This document shows, in pieces, positions 1 through 5,202 of a DNA stretch of 5,604 bases. Origin of the DNA: DAIPHL01 sp036771375 (GTDB lineage: Bacteria; Synergistota; Synergistia; Synergistales; Synergistaceae); NCBI GenBank assembly GCA_036771375.1, contig DAIPHL010000141.1, positions 1 through 5,604 of the forward strand. The letters are read 5' to 3'. The notes beneath the pieces are model-generated. The model searched no databases and was not told where the DNA came from. It worked only from the letters and a program-made list of their open reading frames with translations. Both the position numbers and the translations under genes were made by a program. How positions within the stretch are numbered: the stretch's first letter is position 1; each line of letters starts with the position of its first letter.

Positions 1-1211
1 GTCGGCGCCGTGCCGAGGGCGCGCGGACGTGCATCGTCAACACCTGTGGTTTTCTCGAGTCGGCCGTCCGGGAGAACATCGACGCGATCCTGGACCTGAT
101 CGGCCTGAAGGAGCGCGGGCGGATCTCGCGTCTCGGCGTTGTGGGATGCCTGGTCAACCGGTACGGGGCGGAGTTGCCCGCAAACCTTCCCGAGGTCGAT
201 TTCTGGGCGGGGTGCGAGGACTACGGCGCCATCCTCTCGGCCGTGGGAGGAACCGGACAGGTGCCGGAGTACCCGAAAAGACATCCCCTCCCTGGAGATG
301 CCGGACACACGAGATACCTCAAACTCTCCGAGGGGTGCGACAATCGCTGTTCGTACTGTGCGATCCCCGATATTCGAGGGACGCTTCGCAGCGTGTCTTT
401 GGGCCTTCTGGTCTCCGAGGCGCTCGGTCTCGTCAGGGAGGGAGCCCGCGAGATCTGCCTCGTCGGCCAGGATCTCACGGCCTATGGCAGAGACCGGGGG
501 GTCGGAGGCGGCCTCGTCGAGCTTCTGGACGCTCTCGAATCGTCCCTTCCGAAAGACGTCTGGCTCCGGCTGCTCTATCTGCATCCCGACGGAGTGGACA
601 GAGCGCTTCTGGAGCGTGTGGCGTGCGGTGTTCAGACCCTTCCCTATCTCGATATTCCCATACAGCACGCCAGTCCGAGGATACTTTTCGCGATGAACCG
701 GCGAACCGTGGGGGACGCCCTGCGCGGCATTTTCGAGACGGCGCGGCGGATCAGACCGGATTTTGCGCTCCGGACGACCTGCATGGTGGGTTTTCCGGGC
801 GAAAAGAGGCGGGATTTCGACCTCCTGCTTCGCTTTCTGGCGGATGTCCGATTCGATCGGCTGGGCGCGTTCCTCTACTCGCCGGAGGAGGGAACCGCGG
901 CCGCGTCCCTTCCGGGTCGGGTTTCGAACCGGACGAAACGCGCCAGGCTCGAGCGCCTCGTCTCTTTGCAGGAGACGATCTCCCTGGAAAGGCAGGGCGC
1001 GTTCGTGGGGGAGGAGCTCGATGTCGTGATCGACACGGTCGGAGACGGCCTCGTGGAGGGGCGTTCCTTTCGAGAGGCGCCGGAGGTCGACGGGGTGATC
1101 GAAATCCGCGGAGCACGAGCTTCTCTTGCGCCGGGAGATCTGATCAGGGTCGTCGTCAGGGAGGCTTTCGAACACGATATGATTGCCGAAGAGGTGAGAG
1201 CGAAACGATGA
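1..1211 (+). CDS. rimO: Ribosomal protein S12 methylthiotransferase RimO, 5'-truncated by window edge
   Basis: The enzyme is a radical-SAM methylthiotransferase that adds a methylthio group to a conserved aspartate of ribosomal protein S12 in the cytoplasm. The frame is open from base 3, giving 402 visible residues; the family is usually about 430-440, so roughly 35 N-terminal residues and the start lie outside the window. The N-terminal MTTase domain shows the NTCGF cysteine (45-47) and the VGCLVNRY cysteine (147-149); the first cluster cysteine must be upstream. The radical-SAM motif GCDNRCSYC (CxxxCxxC) has cysteines at 336-338, 348-350 and 357-359. Later family blocks are LYLHPDG, YLDIPIQHAS and MVGFPGE. 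A TRAM domain fills about 1000-1190 and contains the RimO-like GRSFREAPEVDG segment, which favours RimO over MiaB or MtaB. An internal GTG at 141 is not the real start. The stop overlaps the pgpA start (ATGA). Confidence 0.95.
   Translation, partial: RRRAEGARTCIVNTCGFLESAVRENIDAILDLIGLKERGRISRLGVVGCLVNRYGAELPANLPEVDFWAGCEDYGAILSAVGGTGQVPEYPKRHPLPGDAGHTRYLKLSEGCDNRCSYCAIPDIRGTLRSVSLGLLVSEALGLVREGAREICLVGQDLTAYGRDRGVGGGLVELLDALESSLPKDVWLRLLYLHPDGVDRALLERVACGVQTLPYLDIPIQHASPRILFAMNRRTVGDALRGIFETARRIRPDFALRTTCMVGFPGEKRRDFDLLLRFLADVRFDRLGAFLYSPEEGTAAASLPGRVSNRTKRARLERLVSLQETISLERQGAFVGEELDVVIDTVGDGLVEGRSFREAPEVDGVIEIRGARASLAPGDLIRVVVREAFEHDMIAEEVRAKR
1191..1197 (+). promoter_or_regulatory. Ribosome binding site of pgpA
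   Basis: GAGGTGA lies inside the last codons of rimO, 10 bases before the ATG at 1208. It supports that start, although the same frame is open far upstream. Confidence 0.6.
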
Positions 1212-1702
1212 ACGCTTCCGGAAACGTAAAGACATGGTACGGTATGATCGCCACGGTGGGGGGCGTCGGGAGGTTCGGGCGCATGCCCGGCACGATCGGC
1301 ACCTTCGTGGCGTTTCTGCTCCTTCTTTTGATCGGGCGGGTGGGAGTCCTTCTCCTCGCCGCCGTCGTCGTGGTGGGGACCCTCGCCGCCGACCGGTACG
1401 CGAGAGCGGTCGCGAAGGACGACCCGCAGGAGGTCGTCATAGACGAGGTGGCCGGATACTGGACGTCCGTATTCGGGCTGGACGCCACCTATGCGATCGT
1501 GGCGTTTTTCCTCTTTCGGATCGTGGACATTCTGAAGCCGTTTCCGGTGAGACGGCTGGAGCGATTGCCCGGCGGCATCGGCATCATGGCCGACGACATA
1601 TGCGGCGGCGTCCTGGTCAATCTGATCATGCGCCTTGCCACGTGGCTTTTTTTCTCGAACGGGTTTCACATCGTGCGTCAATATCTGGGGGCGGGTTCAT
1701 GA
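1208..1702 (+). CDS. pgpA: Phosphatidylglycerophosphatase A
   Basis: This integral membrane enzyme dephosphorylates phosphatidylglycerophosphate to phosphatidylglycerol, the last step of PG synthesis. The 164-residue length is typical. Family blocks appear in order: GRFGRMPGTIGTFVA (residues 21-35), DDPQEVVIDEVAGYW (71-85) with the acidic pair D79/E80, FRIVDILKPFPV (103-114), and GGIGIMADDICGG (122-134) with D129/D130. The acidic residues match those expected to bind the metal and substrate. Hydrophobic stretches at about 33-61, 86-104 and 131-150 are probable membrane segments. The ATG at 1208 is chosen because it overlaps the rimO stop as ATGA, has an RBS 10 bases upstream, and starts the protein just before the first conserved block. 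The frame stays open upstream across rimO, but that stretch is a high-GC shadow. The pgpA stop overlaps the pncC start as a second ATGA, so this is the middle gene of a coupled operon. Confidence 0.94.
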   Translation: MNASGNVKTWYGMIATVGGVGRFGRMPGTIGTFVAFLLLLLIGRVGVLLLAAVVVVGTLAADRYARAVAKDDPQEVVIDEVAGYWTSVFGLDATYAIVAFFLFRIVDILKPFPVRRLERLPGGIGIMADDICGGVLVNLIMRLATWLFFSNGFHIVRQYLGAGS

Positions 1703-2277
1703 CGCTTGCCGACAGATTGAAGGGGGATATCGAGGCGCTGCTTCGTCGTGTTCTGCCCGAGGCCCTCGCGCTGGGAGACGACGGCGCGGTCTTCACCTTC
1801 GCCGAGTCCTGTACGGGCGGAATGCTCGCGTCGGCGTTGACCTCGATGCCCGGGGCGTCGAGGGTTTTTCCCGGCAGCGTCGTGGTCTATGGCAACAGGA
1901 GCAAGAGAGAGCTGCTGAAGGTCGGCTCCGAGACGTTGGAGCGATACGGAGCGGTCAGCGGCCAGTGCGCCGGGGAGATGGCTCTCGGGGCGGCGGTGCT
2001 GATGAAGACCCGGCTTGCCGTGAGTGTGACGGGAATCGCCGGACCTGACGGAGGAAGCCGCGAAAAACCCGTCGGCACGGTCTGGTTCGCGCTCTGCCGC
2101 GACGAAAGGGTCACGAAGATAAAAAAAGGCCTTTACGCCGGACACCCCAGGGGGACGGTACGGCTCTATGCCACCCGTACGGCGCTTCGGTTGCTTCTCG
2201 AAGGACTGACGGAGGCGCGGAAGAGGGTGCTTGTGGATTCTCCCGTCCCCCCACGCCCTCTTGAGGATTTGGTATAA
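1699..2277 (+). CDS. pncC: Nicotinamide-nucleotide amidohydrolase (CinA C-terminal domain, stand-alone PncC)
   Basis: The product deamidates nicotinamide mononucleotide to nicotinate mononucleotide plus ammonia, which recycles pyridine nucleotides in the cytoplasm. The 192 residues match a stand-alone CinA C-terminal domain; the N-terminal MoaB-like CinA domain is absent. Visible blocks are AESCTGG (35-41), MPGASRVFPGSVVVYGNRSK (50-69), GAVSGQ and the signature TGIAGPDGG followed by KPVGTVWFA. The family is described as a Ser/Lys amidohydrolase. The expected serine (S54), tyrosine (Y64) and lysine (K69) are all present by alignment with the E. coli protein as I remember it, so the enzyme looks intact. 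The ATG at 1699 overlaps the pgpA stop (ATGA), and only a weak G-rich RBS (about 1687-1691) precedes it, consistent with translational coupling. The C-terminal tail after about residue 172 is unconserved. The stop codon lies inside the -10 element of the next transcription unit. Confidence 0.92.
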   Translation: MTLADRLKGDIEALLRRVLPEALALGDDGAVFTFAESCTGGMLASALTSMPGASRVFPGSVVVYGNRSKRELLKVGSETLERYGAVSGQCAGEMALGAAVLMKTRLAVSVTGIAGPDGGSREKPVGTVWFALCRDERVTKIKKGLYAGHPRGTVRLYATRTALRLLLEGLTEARKRVLVDSPVPPRPLEDLV

Positions 2278-2278
2278 T
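2270..2278 (+). promoter_or_regulatory. Extended -10 promoter for the secreted-protein gene
   Basis: TGGTATAAT is a perfect extended -10 element (TGn plus TATAAT at 2273-2278). The hexamer at the -35 distance (2250-2255, CCCACG) does not resemble TTGACA, as is common for extended -10 promoters. The predicted transcription start is about 2285. The element overlaps the pncC stop codon (2275-2277). Inference from sequence only. Confidence 0.6.
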
Positions 2279-2285
2279 ATCCATG

Positions 2286-2326
2286 CTCCATCGTCGCAAG
2301 ACGGTGGGAGATCGCGACGTTTCGCG
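2286..2326 (+). other. Structured mRNA leader: two consecutive hairpins
   Basis: Hairpin 1 pairs 2286-2295 with 2300-2310, giving ten base pairs with one G-U wobble and one bulged G (2306). It is capped by a GCAA (GNRA) tetraloop at 2296-2299 and begins almost exactly at the predicted transcript 5' end. Hairpin 2 pairs CGCGA (2313-2317) with TCGCG (2322-2326) around a four-base loop. No T-tract follows either stem, so they do not look like an intrinsic terminator. I do not recognise a riboswitch family. A 5'-terminal stability or translation-control role is inference. Confidence 0.45.
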
Positions 2327-2343
2327 GGAAAGCCGGTAGAACG

Positions 2344-2814
2344 ATGAAAAAAATCGCTCTGATCTTTGTCCTTTTCACATTTTTTACACAGGTCGGCCCG
2401 TTCTCGTCCGGCCGGGTCTCCGCCGACTCGGCGCAGCCCGGGGAACCGAGCGGATTCGGTGGCATGGTGTGGGGGCAGTCCCCGGACGGCGTGGAGGGCC
2501 TCGTCAGAGAGCGGGTCCTGCCGGGGAACGACCCGGGCGACGCCGTCTATTACACCGTGAAGGACGATCCCATGCGTCTCGGGGACGCGGTCCTGAGCTC
2601 GGTGATATACGTCTTTAGGGAAGATCGTTTCAAAGAGGTCATGATTCAGATCGACGGTTCGAGAAACCTGGACGCCGCCATCCGGTGGCTGGTCGAATCC
2701 TACGGCGTCTACGACCATGTCGACGGTTCGGGCTATTTCTGGTTTTTCCCGAGTGTAACGATTCTTTACAGCGAGGACGGAACGAAAGCGCTTCTTCTGT
2801 ACCTCTCGAAGTGA
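2344..2814 (+). CDS. Uncharacterised secreted protein with Sec signal peptide
   Basis: I do not recognise a named function. The 156-residue product starts with a clear signal peptide: KK at 2-3, a hydrophobic core of about 4-18, and a probable signal peptidase I site after VSA (residue 27). The mature part of about 129 residues begins with GFGGMVWGQ (37-45), then an acidic, alternating pattern with VIYVFREDRFKEVMIQIDG (87-105) that looks like paired beta strands. An amphipathic helix (about NLDAAIRWLVESYG) and aromatic strands (GYFWFF, VTILY) finish it. This resembles small extracytoplasmic alpha/beta proteins with an F-x-G-x-x-W-G start found in many anaerobes, but that is loose recall rather than a family assignment. 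There are no cysteines. The ATG at 2344 gives the intact signal peptide; its RBS is weak (GGTAGA only three bases away, or GGGAAAG 11 away). It has its own promoter and leader and converges on the MATE gene. Confidence 0.8.
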   Translation: MKKIALIFVLFTFFTQVGPFSSGRVSADSAQPGEPSGFGGMVWGQSPDGVEGLVRERVLPGNDPGDAVYYTVKDDPMRLGDAVLSSVIYVFREDRFKEVMIQIDGSRNLDAAIRWLVESYGVYDHVDGSGYFWFFPSVTILYSEDGTKALLLYLSK

Positions 2815-2857
2815 CGCCGGACTCCGTGCCGGAATCGTTCGCCCCTCTTCTCCCCAT
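2815..2857. other. Short convergent intergenic gap
   Basis: These 43 bases separate two converging genes. The GCCGGA repeat (2816-2821 and 2828-2833) is a direct repeat and cannot fold as a hairpin. I see no GC stem followed by a T-tract on either strand, so termination may be Rho-dependent or the transcripts may overlap. Confidence 0.4.
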
Positions 2858-4300
2858 TCACGTCTTCGGGCGTTCGAAGTCTCCCCGAATCCTGTTTGTC
2901 AGATACCTTGCAAAGAGCCACGAGACGAGGGCTCCGAAGAGCCACGAGGCGGGCTGGAAAAGCCAGATCCCCCTCTCTCCCAGAAGCCACGCGAAGAAGA
3001 TGGCAGCGGGGATGCGAACCGCGATGGAACGCACGATCTGCGCGATCGTTCCGAAGGAGGAAAAGCCCGTGGCGACGAAGAGGGAGACGAAAATGAACTG
3101 CGCGATCGTAAACGGGTAGGCGCCGACGGCATAGCGTATGGAGAGGACGGTCAACTCCGAGGCTTTTGGCGAGGGGCGAAAGAGCCGTATGAACGGATGC
3201 GGAAAGAGAAAGATCAGCCCGCCCAGGACGAGCATGACGACGCTTGCGATGATCGCCGCGGATTTCATCCCCTCGATCATCCGGGGGAGGTCGCGTCGTC
3301 CGTAGTTGTAGGCGAGAAACGGAGTGAGGGCCGAGCAGACGCCGATGATCACGGTGAAGGAAAAGTCCTCGATCCGAATGCTCATCATGAAGGCGGCCAC
3401 GGCGTAGTTGCCGTAGCCGGCGAGGATCGTGTTGAGCCAACCGAAACCGAGCGCGACGCTCCCCGAGGAGAGTGTGACGGGAAAGCCGATCGCGCCGATT
3501 TTGCCCCAGTACCGGAGCACCGTTTTCCGAAGAGGGGGGAGGATCGGCAGGAAGAGCCCGCCGTAGCGTTTCATCTTGCGAAAGATGTATAAAGCCGCGC
3601 AGATGCGACCGATGATGGTGGCGATCGCGGCGCCCTCTATGCCGAGATCGAGGGTGAAGATCAAAATGGGGTCCAGGACTCCGTTTACGACGTTCGAGAT
3701 GCTCATGGCGACGAGCGGGGTTTTCGTGTCGCCCTGACAGCGGAAGACGCAGTTGGAGAGGAACGTGTAGGAGATGACGAGCGCTCCGAACGGCCACCAG
3801 AAATTGTAGGCGAAAGCGGGTTCGAGGATGGCGGGGTCGTTCATCGCGCCGAGCCTGTTGAAGATCGCGTGTGAGGTGGAGCGGAGAAGCAGGGGAAAAG
3901 TGAGAAGGCACGCGGTGTAGGAGAGGGCGAGGCCCGAGACGGCGATTTGTCTTGCACTCCGACGCTTCCCGCGTCCCAGGCTCTGTCCCACCATTGCCGT
4001 GGAGCCGCTTCCGATCCCCTCCATTACGGCGAAGATCGCGATGACGACCGGCAGCGAGATGGACATGGCCGCCATCTGCTCCTCTCCCAGCCACGACACG
4101 AAGATGGTGTCCACCAGAAAGATGGATGTGTTGAGAAACATCATGCCGATCGCGGGAAGAGACATACGCAGGAGCGCGCGCATGACCGATCCTTCTCCCA
4201 GCTCCCGTTCTCCGGTCGGAACGGTTTGCGTTCCGATACGGGTCTTTGCTGTGCTTCCCGATGCGGCGGGATGTTTTTGTCGTTCGAAGTTCAGTGACAT
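2858..4300 (-). CDS. MATE family efflux transporter (multidrug/cation antiporter)
   Basis: The product is an inner-membrane antiporter of the MATE superfamily, expected to export cationic or drug-like compounds in exchange for H+ or Na+; substrate and coupling ion cannot be read from the sequence. From the ATG at 4300 it is 480 residues, slightly longer than the usual 450-460. Family marks are the ELGEGSVMRALLRMSLPAIG entry to TM1 (33-52), the NTSIFLVDTIFVSWLG segment (57-72), the GQSLGRGK loop (105-112), and RCQGDTKTP (187-195) followed by N206 and LDP (209-211). About twelve hydrophobic segments follow in two similar halves. The start is uncertain. The frame is open to an ATG at 4363 (501 residues), with another ATG at 4318, and none of the three has a convincing RBS. 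I chose 4300 because codons upstream are AT-rich and non-family-like. An internal ATG at 4183 has a good RBS but would delete the conserved TM1 approach. It is divergent from the XpaC-like gene. Confidence 0.9.
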   Translation of the reverse strand: MSLNFERQKHPAASGSTAKTRIGTQTVPTGERELGEGSVMRALLRMSLPAIGMMFLNTSIFLVDTIFVSWLGEEQMAAMSISLPVVIAIFAVMEGIGSGSTAMVGQSLGRGKRRSARQIAVSGLALSYTACLLTFPLLLRSTSHAIFNRLGAMNDPAILEPAFAYNFWWPFGALVISYTFLSNCVFRCQGDTKTPLVAMSISNVVNGVLDPILIFTLDLGIEGAAIATIIGRICAALYIFRKMKRYGGLFLPILPPLRKTVLRYWGKIGAIGFPVTLSSGSVALGFGWLNTILAGYGNYAVAAFMMSIRIEDFSFTVIIGVCSALTPFLAYNYGRRDLPRMIEGMKSAAIIASVVMLVLGGLIFLFPHPFIRLFRPSPKASELTVLSIRYAVGAYPFTIAQFIFVSLFVATGFSSFGTIAQIVRSIAVRIPAAIFFAWLLGERGIWLFQPASWLFGALVSWLFARYLTNRIRGDFERPKT

Positions 4301-4402
4301 ATCGTAATGGTAGCACATCTCAAAGTCATTCGGAACCTTGAAACCGGAGGAGTTCTCTCTCATACATCAGTAGTTTTGCTCTGGAAGAAGCTTTTCGTGC
4401 TG

Positions 4403-4431
4403 TTGTAGTATTCAAAGCTAAACATTACAAT
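4403..4431 (+). promoter_or_regulatory. Candidate sigma-70-type promoter for the XpaC-like gene
   Basis: TTGTAG (4403-4408) and TACAAT (4426-4431) are separated by exactly 17 bases. The -10 matches consensus at 5 of 6 positions; the -35 is weak (3 of 6). The predicted start near 4438 gives a leader of about 50 bases. Confidence 0.45.
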
Positions 4432-4436
4432 GGCAA
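4407..4436 (-). promoter_or_regulatory. Candidate sigma-70-type promoter for the MATE gene
   Basis: On the minus strand, TTGCCA (4436-4431, 5 of 6 matches) and AATACT (4412-4407, 4 of 6) are 18 bases apart. The predicted start is near 4400, leaving a leader of about 100 bases to the ATG at 4300 or about 37 to the ATG at 4363. It overlaps the rightward promoter almost completely. Confidence 0.4.
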
Positions 4437-4474
4437 GGGATTTGTCGAATGTTTGCCGTTGCGTTTCCGAAAGC

Positions 4475-4480
4475 GGAGGA
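4475..4480 (+). promoter_or_regulatory. Ribosome binding site of the XpaC-like gene
   Basis: GGAGGA is a near-perfect Shine-Dalgarno sequence eight to nine bases before the ATG at 4489. It decides the start against the in-frame TTG at 4453, which has no RBS and would put basic residues (RFRKRR) in front of the first membrane segment. Confidence 0.8.
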
Positions 4481-4488
4481 TTTCGTGG

Positions 4489-5124
4489 ATGAACAGGATG
4501 GTCTTGATGTTGCTGTTCGGGGCTGCGGCCCTGATCGGCTTTTCGAATTTTCATGTGAAAGAGGAATTTGCGCCGGCTTACGTGGCGGCGATGGCTCTGG
4601 TGATTCCCCTTCTGCTTTATTTCCATGGGATGATGAAGGCGAAAAACGTTCGGGAGGAAAGAGCCCAGGCCCTGATGAAGGAAGCGCAGTTGATGTACAT
4701 TGCCCGCACGGAGACCAGGTCGAAGATTCCGAAGAACAGCCCGCGCAGGGATTCCGCTCTCGCCACCGAGGGGGCGAAGAGGCTGAGCGCCGTGCGCTCC
4801 ATGGCCGCCCTCGTCCGCAAGCCGCGCCTCCGCGAGAGGGTGTTGGATGTGTGCGAGTTCGGGGATCTCGTGCTGGAAACGATACGTCGTATGCCGGACG
4901 ACACGCCGGCCGCCGTTACATTTGTCGAAAACCACCTGTTGCGCTTTTTCGAGGCGCTGGAGCGTTGTTTCGAACTCTACCGCAAGGGTAACAAGGGAGT
5001 GTCCACAACCGAGTCCGACGAGCTGGAGAGCTTCAGCCTCTTCATCGCGCTCTTTCGCAAGCAGCAGGACAGCATCCTCTTCGAGAGCTTCGGCTCCGGG
5101 AAGGGCAGGGGCATAACGGCCTGA
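4489..5124 (+). CDS. Two-TM membrane protein, XpaC-like (5-bromo-4-chloroindolyl phosphate hydrolysis family)
   Basis: The 211-residue product has two membrane segments at the N-terminus (about 4-19 and 28-48, short loop between), then a basic, mostly helical soluble region. Residues 50-80 form a charged helix. The segment 97-165, containing RLSAVRSMAALVRKPRLRER, EFGDLVLETIRRMP, and HLLRFFEALERCFELY, has the spacing I associate with XpaC/PF10112: an Ile/Leu-rich helix, a kP-x-L turn, and a later helix ending in kllxxY-type residues. Family function is poorly defined; in Firmicutes XpaC is often paired with a TelA-like protein, which is not seen here. The assignment rests on pattern recall, and a plain two-TM helical protein of unknown function is the alternative. 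The start is fixed by the strong GGAGGA RBS. The next gene follows after 78 bases in the same frame, so the two may be co-transcribed. The C-terminus (GSGKGRGITA) is flexible and lacks family features. Confidence 0.6.
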   Translation: MNRMVLMLLFGAAALIGFSNFHVKEEFAPAYVAAMALVIPLLLYFHGMMKAKNVREERAQALMKEAQLMYIARTETRSKIPKNSPRRDSALATEGAKRLSAVRSMAALVRKPRLRERVLDVCEFGDLVLETIRRMPDDTPAAVTFVENHLLRFFEALERCFELYRKGNKGVSTTESDELESFSLFIALFRKQQDSILFESFGSGKGRGITA

Positions 5125-5202
5125 CGCCGCGGCGAACGCGCGAAGAAAGCCAAAAAGGATTCTCTTTCCTCTGTATCGAAATCGGATTGGAGTGTCGCTC
5201 GA
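5125..5202 (+). other. Short intergenic gap with RBS for the downstream gene
   Basis: The 78 bases contain no convincing promoter or terminator. GGAG (5189-5192) is a plausible RBS ten bases before the TTG at 5203. The frame is open throughout, but the encoded peptide is Ser/Lys/Arg-rich and has no ATG, GTG or other TTG start. Confidence 0.4.

Larger units (their letters stand above)
4301..4488. other. AT-richer divergent intergenic region
   Basis: This stretch between the MATE and XpaC-like starts is visibly richer in A and T than its flanks and holds candidate promoters for both directions (listed separately). The MATE frame stays open to 4363 and a rightward frame opens at a TTG at 4453. 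Neither extension looks like family protein. Confidence 0.5.

Noticed and set aside
29..1207. Long open frame overlapping rimO, continuous with pgpA
   Set aside because: The translation is Arg/Gly/Pro/Ser-rich low-information sequence typical of a GC-rich shadow frame, whereas the rimO frame carries all family motifs. Only the part from 1208 is a real gene.
3..1211. MiaB or MtaB tRNA methylthiotransferase
   Set aside because: The NTCGF/GCLVNRY blocks and the GRSFREAPEVDG segment in the TRAM domain match RimO better.
2286..2310. Intrinsic terminator of pncC
   Set aside because: The stem is strong but is followed by GATCGCGACG with no T-tract, and it lies just downstream of a better-supported promoter.
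2283..2343. Cyclic di-GMP or cobalamin riboswitch
   Set aside because: GGGAAAGCCGGT superficially recalls riboswitch fragments, but the leader is too short and lacks the conserved core elements in order.
2864..2879. Hairpin CTTCG-loop-CGAAG as a terminator between the convergent genes
   Set aside because: The five-base stem lies inside the MATE coding end and no T-tract follows on either strand.
2766..4316. Second long minus-strand frame across the MATE gene
   Set aside because: Its product is His/Arg-rich with no domain pattern, while the overlapping frame encodes a clean 12-TM MATE protein.
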